From Oscillospiraceae bacterium (GTDB taxonomy: Bacteria; Bacillota; Clostridia; Oscillospirales; Ruminococcaceae), in assembly GCA_020024475.1 (NCBI GenBank), contig JAHHTS010000015.1, positions 1 through 39,052 of the forward strand: a DNA stretch of 39,052 nt, written 5' to 3'. The position numbers were made by a program, and so were the translations under genes. The first letter of the stretch is position 1; every line of letters starts with the position of its first letter. The notes under the pieces are model-generated. The model searched no databases, was not told the DNA's origin, and saw only the letters and a list, made by a program, of their open reading frames with translations. Shown here one piece after another: positions 23,958 through 31,530 of this stretch.

Positions 23958-24656
23958 ATGATAGATAGAATTCGCTTTTCTAATACATTAAAACAGTATG
24001 GCATTGTTTTAAACGAAATACAGATGGAACAATTAGACAAATATGCTGAAATTTTAGTTGAATATAACGAAAAAGTAAATTTAACAGCTATTACTGACCC
24101 TGAAGGTATTGAAAATAAGCACTTTTTGGATAGTTTATTATTTGCTAAAAACGAACTAGTAAAAGGCAAGATTGCAGATGTTGGAACCGGTGCTGGTTTT
24201 CCAGGTATTGTAACAAAAATCTATAAACCTGAAATTGATTTAACTCTTATTGAGCCAACAGGGAAAAGATGTACTTTTTTGCAGTATGCTCTTGATACGC
24301 TTGGATTAAATGGAAATGTAGTTAAAGAGAGAGCTGAAGAAGCTGCCCGTAAAGAATGGCGAGAAAAATATGATGTTATTACAGCAAGAGCTGTTGCGGA
24401 GATGAGAATTCTTTCGGAATATTGTATACCACTTGTAAAAGTGGGCGGATATTTCATTGCAATGAAAGGTGACGGAGAAAAAGAATTATCACCTGCAATT
24501 AACGCAATAACAAAACTAGGAGCAAATTTTGAAAAAATAGAAACATTCACTCTTCCTGATGAAAGTAAGCGTTGCTTAATAGTATGTAAAAAAGAAAAAG
24601 AAACCCCAAAAGCTTATCCTAGAAATGGCGGTAAAATAAACAAATCACCACTATGA
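23958..24656 (+). CDS. rsmG: 16S rRNA (guanine527-N7)-methyltransferase RsmG (GidB)
   Basis: The 232-residue SAM-dependent enzyme methylates G527 of 16S rRNA. The family hallmarks are YNEKVNLTAITD (36-47), KHFLDSLL (54-61) and the SAM-binding ADVGTGAGFPG (73-83), then ITARAVA. The C-terminal tail (KAYPRNGGKINKSPL) is the typical ending. An AGGAG site precedes the ATG. It follows mnmG by 23 nt and is followed by a terminator. Confidence 0.97.
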   Translation: MIDRIRFSNTLKQYGIVLNEIQMEQLDKYAEILVEYNEKVNLTAITDPEGIENKHFLDSLLFAKNELVKGKIADVGTGAGFPGIVTKIYKPEIDLTLIEPTGKRCTFLQYALDTLGLNGNVVKERAEEAARKEWREKYDVITARAVAEMRILSEYCIPLVKVGGYFIAMKGDGEKELSPAINAITKLGANFEKIETFTLPDESKRCLIVCKKEKETPKAYPRNGGKINKSPL

Positions 24657-24682
24657 TTAAAATAATATATTACAAATAAAAT

Positions 24683-24705
24683 GGACAATTTTTGTCCTTT
24701 TTATT
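24683..24705 (+). terminator. Terminator after rsmG
   Basis: GGACAA (24683-24688) pairs with TTGTCC (24692-24697) around TTT and is followed by TTTTTATTTT. Confidence 0.75.
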
Positions 24706-24734
24706 TTAACTATATAATTAGCAATGATATAGAA

Positions 24735-24750
24735 TGTTCCATGTGGAACA
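24735..24750. promoter_or_regulatory. parS-type centromere site 1
   Basis: TGTTCCATGTGGAACA has two perfect 7-nt arms, TGTTCCA and TGGAACA. It matches the parS pattern TGTTNCACGTGNAACA apart from its central bases. The same 16-mer occurs in the opposite orientation at 25915-25930. The two sites flank the ParB-like gene. Confidence 0.85.
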
Positions 24751-24780
24751 AAAGACCACCTAAAGAGGTGGTCTTTTGTT
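24750..24780 (+). terminator. Second strong hairpin after rsmG, abutting parS
   Basis: AAAAGACCACCT (24750-24761) pairs perfectly with AGGTGGTCTTTT (24766-24777) around AAAG and is followed by GTTTTGTT. It shares a base with the parS-type site. The region from here to 24921 shows no gene. Confidence 0.85.
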
Positions 24781-24921
24781 TTGTTAATAGGGTACTTGTA
24801 AACATATATCTGAATATTAAAAAAAACACGAATTGTGTTTTATCTTACAATGTTTTTTATAAGTTTTATTTATATAATTTTTAAGATTTTATATAATCAA
24901 AAATAATATATTATATAAAAA

Positions 24922-25731
24922 TTATCTACTATATTGTTTTGGTATTATTATTTGATAATAAAAGCTTTTGTCATCTTCATTTTGAGTATAATCAGCATTA
25001 ACGCCGGCAGACTTCATTACATTTACAGCTTTTTTTACAGTATTTGTAAAAAGTCGGATATCTCTTATGTTTATAATAGTTTTTTGCTTGTGAATTTTCT
25101 TTGGAGCTAAAATATTATTTATGTATTTATCAGTTGCAGAAACATTTAAGTTGTTCGCAATGATATAATCAATTGCTTTATTTTGTTTTTCAACTGGAAG
25201 TCTACTAATAGCTCTCGCATGACGCTCTGTAAGATTAAAAGCAAGAATTTTCATTTGTTGTTCTTTATTAAATTGCAATAGTTTAAGTTTGTTGGCAACT
25301 GCTGGTTGGCTTATTGATAATTTTTTTCCTATTTCCGTCTGTGTTAAATTTAAATTTGTCATTAAAGACTGTATTGCCATAGCTTGTTCAAAAAAATTCA
25401 AATCTTCACGTTGTAAATTCTCTATTACAGCCAAAACAGCAACATCTTCTTCACTTTTGTCCAAAACAATAACCGGAACAGTTTTTAATTCAGCCTTTGT
25501 AGCAGCGAGAAGTCTGCGATGTCCAGCTATTAACTGATAACGACCATTTTCTAATTTCGTTGCTGTAAGTGGCTGAAGAATTCCATTTTCTTTTATATTG
25601 TCTGATAAATCATTTAGAGCCTGCTTGTTCATAAGTTTTCTTGGTTGATATGGACAAGGGTCAATGTCATGTATCGAAACTTGAATTACTTCTGTAGAAG
25701 GTGCCTTAGTTTTAAACGATGTGGAAAACAT
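24922..25731 (-). CDS. noc: ParB/Spo0J-family protein, Noc-like paralogue
   Basis: The 269-residue protein has an N-terminal ParB/sulfiredoxin-type CTPase domain with PYQPRK (27-32) and AGHRR (69-73), then ENLQRED (104-110), a helix-turn-helix with LTQTEIGKKLSISQPAVANKL (129-149) and RHARAI (170-175). In Firmicutes a second ParB at this locus is Noc, which blocks division over the nucleoid. The canonical GERR CTP motif is GHRR here, and I see no clear N-terminal amphipathic membrane-targeting helix, so Noc function is likely but not certain. The start is the ATG at 25731, with AAAGGAG upstream. The gene is inverted relative to its neighbours. Confidence 0.8.
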   Translation of the reverse strand: MFSTSFKTKAPSTEVIQVSIHDIDPCPYQPRKLMNKQALNDLSDNIKENGILQPLTATKLENGRYQLIAGHRRLLAATKAELKTVPVIVLDKSEEDVAVLAVIENLQREDLNFFEQAMAIQSLMTNLNLTQTEIGKKLSISQPAVANKLKLLQFNKEQQMKILAFNLTERHARAISRLPVEKQNKAIDYIIANNLNVSATDKYINNILAPKKIHKQKTIINIRDIRLFTNTVKKAVNVMKSAGVNADYTQNEDDKSFYYQIIIPKQYSR

Positions 25732-25914
25732 GGTATATCTCCTTTCCTTTGTTGATTTTAGAATAACATAATTTTTAATTTTTTTACAGTAAAACATATC
25801 GCACATTATGACATAAAAATCATTTTTTCAGAGTATTTTTTGTAATACTATTTTGAAATAACCTATAAAATGTCGCTTTTAGTATTAATTTGTAGATAAA
25901 AAGATAGAATATTT

Positions 25915-25930
25915 TGTTCCACATGGAACA
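25915..25930. promoter_or_regulatory. parS-type centromere site 2
   Basis: TGTTCCACATGGAACA is the reverse complement of the site at 24735-24750. It lies between the divergent noc-like and parA genes, so bound ParB could also affect their promoters. Confidence 0.85.
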
Positions 25931-25947
25931 ATTATCTATTTTTTACT

Positions 25948-25980
25948 TTGAAATTGACAATTCTTGTGGTAAAATAAAAA
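25948..25980 (+). promoter_or_regulatory. Promoter region of parA
   Basis: Two overlapping readings exist: TTTGAA (25948-25953) with an extended -10 TGGTAAAAT ending at 25975 (16-nt spacer), or TTGACA (25954-25959) with TAAAAA (25975-25980, 15-nt spacer). Both fall about 30-60 nt before the parA start and 18 nt after the parS-type site. Confidence 0.4.
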
Positions 25981-26008
25981 TAGTTTAAAAGTAATGGAGG
26001 AGAGCAAA

Positions 26009-26770
26009 GTGACAAAAATTATTGCGGTAGCCAATCAGAAAGGTGGAGTTGGTAAGACTACAACTGCTGTAAATCTGTCTTCTTGCGTGGCAGCTAAGGG
26101 AAAAAGAGTACTTTTGGTGGATCTGGACCCTCAGGGAAACACTACATCAGGTTACGGAATTATAAAAAGAGGATTGGAACACTCAACTTATTCGGTAATT
26201 TTGGATGGAGACGATGTAAAACAATCCATTGTTAAAACAGATTATAAAGTTGACGTACTTCCATCATCTACAAAACTAGCTGGCGCAGCTGTTGAGCTTG
26301 TTGCATTAGAAAATCGACATGCAAAGTTAAGAAATGCTCTTAATAAAGTTAGCGAAGCTTACGATTATATTTTTATTGATTGTCCACCAGCTCTTGATTT
26401 ACTTACAATTAATGCTTTTAGTGCAGCAGACACTGTCTTAGTTCCTATTCAGTGTGAATTTTTTGCATTAGAAGGCTTATCAGAACTAATGAATACAATT
26501 AGATTGGTAAAACAACACTATAATAAGTACATTGATATAGAGGGAGTTTTACTAACTATGTTCGATTCTCGATTGAATCTTACATTACAGGTTGTAGCTG
26601 AAGTAAAAAAATATTTTCCTAATAAAGTATATAAAACAACTATACCAAGAAATGTTCGTCTTTCTGAAGCACCAAGTTTTGGTCAGCCAATAAATTACTA
26701 TGATAGAACATCAAAAGGTGCAAAAAGCTATATGGAACTCGCAGAAGAATTTTTAAATCGGAATAAATAG
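26009..26770 (+). CDS. parA: Chromosome-partitioning ATPase ParA (Soj)
   Basis: The 253-residue deviant Walker-type ATPase acts with ParB-parS in origin segregation, and in B. subtilis it also modulates DnaA. Walker A is KGGVGKTT (11-18), followed by VDLDPQGNTTSG, DCPPAL and a C-terminal TTIPRNVRLSEAPSFGQP. I start at the GTG at 26009, 8 nt after GGAGG; the ATG at 25994 overlaps this ribosome binding site and cannot use it. parB follows after a 167-nt gap with its own promoter-like sequence. Confidence 0.95.
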   Translation: MTKIIAVANQKGGVGKTTTAVNLSSCVAAKGKRVLLVDLDPQGNTTSGYGIIKRGLEHSTYSVILDGDDVKQSIVKTDYKVDVLPSSTKLAGAAVELVALENRHAKLRNALNKVSEAYDYIFIDCPPALDLLTINAFSAADTVLVPIQCEFFALEGLSELMNTIRLVKQHYNKYIDIEGVLLTMFDSRLNLTLQVVAEVKKYFPNKVYKTTIPRNVRLSEAPSFGQPINYYDRTSKGAKSYMELAEEFLNRNK

Positions 26771-26830
26771 CATAAAGTAAAGAAGCTACTCGATGAAAAT
26801 AACTAAAGTAATTAAAAACATATAAAACCC

Positions 26831-26859
26831 TTGTTATTTAATGCAATAAGTAGTATATT
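26831..26859 (+). promoter_or_regulatory. Possible separate promoter of parB
   Basis: TTGTTA (26831-26836) and TATATT (26854-26859) are 17 nt apart within the 167-nt parA-parB spacer, which otherwise shows nothing. Confidence 0.4.
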
Positions 26860-26937
26860 ATAGGTATTATGACTTATAGTTTAAGAGCTATATACTTAAA
26901 TATTTAAGAAAAATGAGTTTAAGAAAGGAAGATGCCC

Positions 26938-27789
26938 ATGGCAAAGAAAAATACCGGATTAGGGAGAGGGCTGGACTCGTTGTTTTTGTCCAGTGAACGG
27001 CAAATCTCGGATGCCTCGGCATCCAGTATAAATTTATCAGATATAGATATTGACCCACATCAGCCAAGAAAAAACTTCGAAAACGAGAGTTTGGAACAGC
27101 TAAGTCGGTCTGTGATGGAATATGGTGTATTGCAACCTATTGTTGTTATGCCAAACGGTATAGGTAGATATACAATCATCGCCGGTGAAAGAAGATTTCG
27201 TGCAGCAAGAATGGCAGGTTTGACAGAAATTCCGGCTATTGTAAAGGATGTTTCTACACAAGAAGCTAAAGAAATTGCACTTATTGAAAATTTACAAAGG
27301 GAAGACCTTGATGCAGTTGAAATTGCTGAAGGTTATAAAAGCCTTATGGAAGGATTTAGCTTAACTCAAGATGAAATAAGCAAAAGACTTTCTATACCTA
27401 GATCATCAATAGCAAACAGTCTTAGGATTCTCAATCTACCACAAGAGATATTAATTTTTATAAAAGATAATAAACTAAGTCTTGGTCATGCAAAAGTTAT
27501 ATTGTCTTTGAGTGACGAAAAACAGCAAATCGAACTTGCAAATGCAACTGTTGAAAAAAATCTTTCGGTTAGGCAGTGTGAGCTTTTAGCAAAATCTATG
27601 CAGAAAGAACCAAAACAGGAGAAAACAATAAAAATTCCTTCAATTATAAAGGAAGTAGAAATTGCTTTAAGCGAAATACATGGCACTCCTGTTAAAATTA
27701 GTTATAAAAATGGCAAAGGCAGCTTAAATATTACATTTAATAGTCAGGAACAACTTTTAGAACTGGCTAATTTACTTGAAAAGAAATAA
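26938..27789 (+). CDS. parB: Chromosome-partitioning protein ParB (Spo0J)
   Basis: The 283-residue CTP-dependent clamp loads at parS. It has the N-terminal ParA-stimulating segment NTGLGRGLDSLF (5-16), PHQPRK (40-45), the CTP motif GERRFRAAR (83-91), ENLQREDL and a helix-turn-helix with LTQDEISKRLSIPRSSIANSL. The C-terminal dimerisation domain ends the protein. The ATG at 26938 is chosen over 26932 because AAAGGAA then lies 7 nt upstream. Unlike the noc-like paralogue it keeps the full GERR motif, so it is the segregation ParB. Confidence 0.95.
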   Translation: MAKKNTGLGRGLDSLFLSSERQISDASASSINLSDIDIDPHQPRKNFENESLEQLSRSVMEYGVLQPIVVMPNGIGRYTIIAGERRFRAARMAGLTEIPAIVKDVSTQEAKEIALIENLQREDLDAVEIAEGYKSLMEGFSLTQDEISKRLSIPRSSIANSLRILNLPQEILIFIKDNKLSLGHAKVILSLSDEKQQIELANATVEKNLSVRQCELLAKSMQKEPKQEKTIKIPSIIKEVEIALSEIHGTPVKISYKNGKGSLNITFNSQEQLLELANLLEKK

Positions 27790-27801
27790 AAGGAGCTTAT
27801 T

Positions 27802-29091
27802 ATGTTAGATATTAAAAGAATAAGAGAAAATCCACAAGAAGTTAAAGACGCTGTTAATCGTAGAGGTACAGATTATTCAGCAAAAATTGACGAAGTTTTG
27901 AAAGTTGACGAAGAAAGACGTGAACTTGCAAGTAAAATTGATACTTTGAAAGCAAAACAGAATGCAGATTCAAAACTTATTCCACAATATAAAAAAGAAG
28001 GCAAAGACACAGCAGAACTTATGGCTGAAATGAAAAAACTTTCTGAAGAAATCAAAGAAGGTGCTGTAAAAGTTGCTGAACTTGAAGAACGACAGAAAGA
28101 AATTTTGTTGTTTATACCTAATACACCAGACCCATCAGTTCCAGATGGTTTGTCAGATGCTGATAATATAGAACTTAGAAAATGGGGAACACCAAGAACA
28201 TTTGATTTTGAACCTAAGGCACACTGGGAATTAGGTAAAGAACTAGATATTCTTGAACCTGAAAGAGCCGCAAAAGTAACAGGTGCTCGTTTCCATTTCT
28301 ATAAAGGTCTTGGTTCAAGGCTTGAAAGAAGCGTTTTCAACTTCTATCTTGACCTTCATACAACAGAACATGGCTATACCGAGTTGTTTCCTCCATTTAT
28401 AGCAAATGGAGATTCAATGAGAGGAACAGGTCAATTACCAAAATTCCAAGAAGACATGTATAAAATCGAAGGACAAGACTGGTATCTTATTCCAACAGCT
28501 GAAGTGCCAGTAACTAACTTTTACAGAGATGAAATTCTTGACGGAACAAAACTTCCTATGAAATATTGTGCATATTCAGCATGTTTCCGTGCTGAAGCTG
28601 GCTCCGCAGGGCGTGATACTCGTGGACTTATTCGTCAACATCAATTTAATAAAGTTGAAATGGTTAAATTTACACGACCAGAACAGTCATGGGATGAACT
28701 TGAGTCACTAACAAATAACGCTGAACACGCATTGCAGCTTCTTGGTTTACCACATAGAGTTATTGTTCTTTCTGCTGGTGACCTTGGATTCTCAAGTGCT
28801 AAAACATATGATGTTGAAGTTTGGCTTCCAAGCTATAATGCATATAAAGAAATATCTTCATGCTCAAACTTTCTTGATTATCAGGCAAGAAGAATGCAGA
28901 TTCGTTATAAAAATAATCCAACAGATAAAGCACAGCTTGTTCATACATTAAACGGCTCTGGTCTTGCAGTTGGACGCACAACAGCAGCTATTATTGAAAA
29001 CTACCAGAATGAAGACGGTTCTATCACAATTCCAGAAGTTCTTGTTCCTTACATGGGTGGTATAACAAAAATTGAAAAGAAAGATCTGTAA
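27802..29091 (+). CDS. serS: Seryl-tRNA synthetase
   Basis: This 429-residue class II synthetase charges tRNA-Ser. The N-terminal coiled-coil arm (about 30-100) that grips the tRNA long variable arm is present. Motif 2 reads CFRAEAGSAGRDTRG (near 260-274) and motif 3 GSGLAVGRTTAA (near 392-403). The start has AAAGGAGC upstream. It follows parB by 12 nt, so there is no room for a T-box leader and it is probably cotranscribed with parB. A strong terminator follows. Confidence 0.97.
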   Translation: MLDIKRIRENPQEVKDAVNRRGTDYSAKIDEVLKVDEERRELASKIDTLKAKQNADSKLIPQYKKEGKDTAELMAEMKKLSEEIKEGAVKVAELEERQKEILLFIPNTPDPSVPDGLSDADNIELRKWGTPRTFDFEPKAHWELGKELDILEPERAAKVTGARFHFYKGLGSRLERSVFNFYLDLHTTEHGYTELFPPFIANGDSMRGTGQLPKFQEDMYKIEGQDWYLIPTAEVPVTNFYRDEILDGTKLPMKYCAYSACFRAEAGSAGRDTRGLIRQHQFNKVEMVKFTRPEQSWDELESLTNNAEHALQLLGLPHRVIVLSAGDLGFSSAKTYDVEVWLPSYNAYKEISSCSNFLDYQARRMQIRYKNNPTDKAQLVHTLNGSGLAVGRTTAAIIENYQNEDGSITIPEVLVPYMGGITKIEKKDL

Positions 29092-29105
29092 TTTCAAATT
29101 ATAAT

Positions 29106-29136
29106 AAAAAAGCCGAGGAGATCCTCGGCTTTTTGT
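29106..29136 (+). terminator. Terminator after serS
   Basis: AAAAAGCCGAGGA pairs perfectly with TCCTCGGCTTTTT (29122-29134) with a 2-nt tip, followed by G and TT. Confidence 0.9.
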
Positions 29137-29194
29137 TATTGATATTAAATTGTTTATTAGAATATTTCCTATGTATTTGCTTTTAATATTAAGT

Positions 29195-29356
29195 TTAAAT
29201 ATTGTTTTCTATCTCTTTAAATTCTCCATTTATATTTTGATCTTCAGATTGAAGCAAATACATTTCTTCAGCAGTTTGTTGTACCTGTTTTAACATTTCA
29301 TTGATATCTGTTATCTGGTTAAAAAGATAGTAGTACATTTCTTTGTATGAATTCAT
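29195..29356 (-). CDS. Small hypothetical protein (53 residues), helical
   Basis: I do not recognise the family. The protein starts MNSYKEMYYYLFNQITDINE and continues with a glutamine- and glutamate-rich stretch that would form an amphipathic helix or short coiled coil, ending in an acidic tail. AAGGAGG lies 8 nt before the ATG at 29356, which decides the start; a longer frame from 29413 has no such site. The gene stands alone on the minus strand, convergent with serS. A Spo0A-box-like sequence lies about 70 nt upstream (29427-29433). Confidence 0.7.
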   Translation of the reverse strand: MNSYKEMYYYLFNQITDINEMLKQVQQTAEEMYLLQSEDQNINGEFKEIENNI

Positions 29357-29426
29357 TTTTTCTTCCTCCTTATAGTCCAACACTATCATTGTATACATTT
29401 TATACAACCACATTTATAAAAAGAAT

Positions 29427-29433
29427 TGCCGAA
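29427..29433 (+). promoter_or_regulatory. Spo0A-box-like site 1
   Basis: TTGCCGAATA contains TGCCGAA, fitting the 0A-box core TGNCGAA. It lies in the divergent spacer 29357-29827, nearer the minus-strand small gene. Confidence 0.35.
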
Positions 29434-29552
29434 TATTGCGAGATTTGTGAAGTTTGTATTATATATCCAATAATGAAAAAACTATATATCTAAAATAGTA
29501 GATATAATTCGATTTTTCTATACATATTTTACACAAATAATCATATAAAATT

Positions 29553-29559
29553 TGTCGAA
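29553..29559 (+). promoter_or_regulatory. Spo0A-box-like site 2
   Basis: TTTGTCGAAAA matches the consensus 0A box TTTGTCRAA. It is 199 nt upstream of the operon -35. The neighbouring words CGAAAATTGCGAA echo CGAATATTGCGAG at site 1. Confidence 0.45.
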
Positions 29560-29681
29560 AATTGCGAATAACTATGATATATGTATGAAAAGATAATATT
29601 GACTAATAAAATAACTAATTTTGGTGTTCTTTGATATATTAGTGTAACTTCTATATTATACACAGCTAAATATAAATATTT

Positions 29682-29688
29682 TGTCGAA
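29682..29688 (+). promoter_or_regulatory. Spo0A-box-like site 3
   Basis: TTTTGTCGAAATA contains the perfect 0A core TGTCGAA, 70 nt upstream of the operon -35 and just left of the 15-bp inverted repeat. Confidence 0.45.
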
Positions 29689-29697
29689 ATAATGTTT

Positions 29698-29733
29698 TAA
29701 ACTGTAAATTTTATTGTGAAAATTTACAGTTTA
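29698..29733. repeat. 15-bp perfect inverted repeat upstream of the sugar operon promoter
   Basis: TAAACTGTAAATTTT (29698-29712) is exactly inverted at 29719-29733 around ATTGTG. It ends 24 nt before the -35. There is no following T-run on the plus strand, so an operator or transcript-boundary role is more likely than termination. Confidence 0.6.
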
Positions 29734-29757
29734 GCAATATATCAAACTGTATAAAAA

Positions 29758-29786
29758 TTGACGATATATATAAATAATAGTATAAT
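29758..29786 (+). promoter_or_regulatory. Promoter of the six-gene sugar operon
   Basis: TTGACG (29758-29763) and TATAAT (29781-29786) are 17 nt apart. The start of transcription would fall near 29793, so the in-frame ATG at 29789 cannot be the translation start. Confidence 0.75.
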
Positions 29787-29827
29787 ATATGATAAGTTAT
29801 TATGTTTTTTATTATATAGGTGAAATT

Positions 29828-30742
29828 ATGAAATCTTTAGTTGGATATACAGGATTTGTAGGGTCTAATCTAAGAAAAAGTACAGATTTTGATGGACTTT
29901 ACAATTCAAAAAATATAACAGAGGCATTTGGTACAAATCCAGATATTTTATATTATGCTGGCGTTCCTGCAGTAAAATTTATTGCGAATAAATTTCCGGA
30001 TGAAGATTTAAAAATAATTAAAAATGCGCTTGAAAATATAAAGAAAATAAACCCTAAAAAGATAGTTCTTATATCTACGGTTGACGTTTATAAAAATGCG
30101 AATGGAAAAAACGAAGATAGTCCTATGGAATTAGAAGGATTAGAGGCATACGGAAAGAACCGACTTTATCTTGAAGAAATGGTTAAAAATGAATTTAGCG
30201 ATTATCATATTATTCGTTTGCCGGGTTTATATGGAAAAAACATAAAAAAGAATTTTATATATGATTATATAAGTTATATTCCATCATTACTATCAGATAA
30301 AAAACTTGAAGAACTTTGTCAAAAAGAGCCTACATTGAAAGAATATTATGATGATAGAGGTGATGGCTTTTGGGCAGTGAAAGATGATATCATTAGAAAT
30401 GATTTGAGAGAAATTTTTAAGAACTTAAATTTCTCAGCTTTGAATTTTACTGATAGCAGAGGAATATTTCAATATTACAATTTGAAATATTTATATAATA
30501 ATATACAAACTGCAATTAAAAACAATGTGAAAGTTCTAAATATAGCAACAGAACCTATAGAAATAGGTCATTTGCATAAGGTTTTAACAGGAAAACCATT
30601 TGAAAATCATATAACCGAAAATCCTCCTTACTATGATTTTAGAACAAAACACGCTGAAATTTTTGGTGGACATAACGGATATATTCAAGATTCAGATTTT
30701 ATTTATAATGATATTAAAAAATTTGTGAGTGAGATGGTATGA
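29828..30742 (+). CDS. NAD(P)-dependent epimerase/dehydratase-like (SDR) protein
   Basis: The 304-residue extended-SDR-like protein has the Rossmann motif GYTGFVG (6-12), STVDVY (83-88) and Y108-G-K-N-R112 in the place of the usual Y-x-x-x-K. Such enzymes convert nucleotide sugars or the sugar moiety of related compounds. The Lys to Arg change could reduce or alter catalysis. The start at 29828 is preceded by AGGTGA and lies downstream of the promoter. The last 4 nt overlap the next gene (ATGA), showing translational coupling. The exact substrate cannot be read from the sequence. Confidence 0.75.
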   Translation: MKSLVGYTGFVGSNLRKSTDFDGLYNSKNITEAFGTNPDILYYAGVPAVKFIANKFPDEDLKIIKNALENIKKINPKKIVLISTVDVYKNANGKNEDSPMELEGLEAYGKNRLYLEEMVKNEFSDYHIIRLPGLYGKNIKKNFIYDYISYIPSLLSDKKLEELCQKEPTLKEYYDDRGDGFWAVKDDIIRNDLREIFKNLNFSALNFTDSRGIFQYYNLKYLYNNIQTAIKNNVKVLNIATEPIEIGHLHKVLTGKPFENHITENPPYYDFRTKHAEIFGGHNGYIQDSDFIYNDIKKFVSEMV

Positions 30743-31530
30743 AGTACGCAATTTCTAATATAGCTTGGAGTGCAGAAAATGATAACGAAATATATGCTTT
30801 TTTGAAGAAAGAAAGTATAGATGGTATTGAAATAGCTCCAACAAGAATTTTTACAAACCCATATGAAAAACTAGAAACAGCAAGACAATATGCTTTTATG
30901 CTTAAAAACAAATATGGTCTGGATATATGCAGTATGCAGAGTATTTGGTATGGAATAGATAAAAATATTTTTGCCACTGAAGAAGATAGAAAATTTTTGC
31001 TTAATTATACAAAAAAAGCAATTTTATTTGCAGAGAGTATGTTTATTCCAAATATTGTTTTTGGCTGTCCAAAAAATAGAAATTTACCTGAAGAAGGTAA
31101 GGATAGATGTATGGAAATTGCTGTTAATTTTTTCAAAGAACTTGGTGACTTTGCTTTAGAGCACAATACTGTACTAGCTATTGAACCTAATCCGGTTATA
31201 TACAATACAAACTTTTTGAACACAACAAAAGAAACTTGCGAATTCGTAAAAAAAGTTGGAAGTGAAGGACTTAAAGTAAATATAGATATGGGAACTATGA
31301 TTTACAACAAAGAAAATCCACATCTTGTAAAAACTTATAAGACCGTTATAAATCATATTCATATTTCGGCACCTAATTTGGAGTACATTACATCGTGTAC
31401 AGAGTATAAAACATTAAAAAAGGTTTTGGATAAAATAGACTATCAAGGTTACTTATCAATAGAAATGAAAAATCAAGGGGATATAAAAAATGTTAAACAG
31501 GCTATTTTATATCTCAAGGAGGCTTTTTAA
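30739..31530 (+). CDS. Sugar phosphate isomerase/epimerase (AP endonuclease 2-type TIM barrel)
   Basis: The 263-residue protein reads as a xylose-isomerase-like TIM barrel. The metal-site acidic residues and His occur in the expected strands: AIEPNP, VNIDMGT, HIHIS and LSIEMK. Members isomerise or epimerise free or phosphorylated sugars and inositols. Overlaps of 4 nt with the SDR gene and 1 nt with the next gene place it firmly in the operon. Together with the SDR it would supply a modified sugar for the glycosyltransferases. An endonuclease role is unlikely in this context. Confidence 0.75.
   Translation: MKYAISNIAWSAENDNEIYAFLKKESIDGIEIAPTRIFTNPYEKLETARQYAFMLKNKYGLDICSMQSIWYGIDKNIFATEEDRKFLLNYTKKAILFAESMFIPNIVFGCPKNRNLPEEGKDRCMEIAVNFFKELGDFALEHNTVLAIEPNPVIYNTNFLNTTKETCEFVKKVGSEGLKVNIDMGTMIYNKENPHLVKTYKTVINHIHISAPNLEYITSCTEYKTLKKVLDKIDYQGYLSIEMKNQGDIKNVKQAILYLKEAF

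Noticed and set aside
27790..27801. T-box leader for serS
   Set aside because: Only 12 nt separate serS from parB, too short for any leader RNA.
29701..29733. Reading the 15-bp inverted repeat as a terminator
   Set aside because: No T-run follows on the plus strand and no gene ends nearby on either strand.
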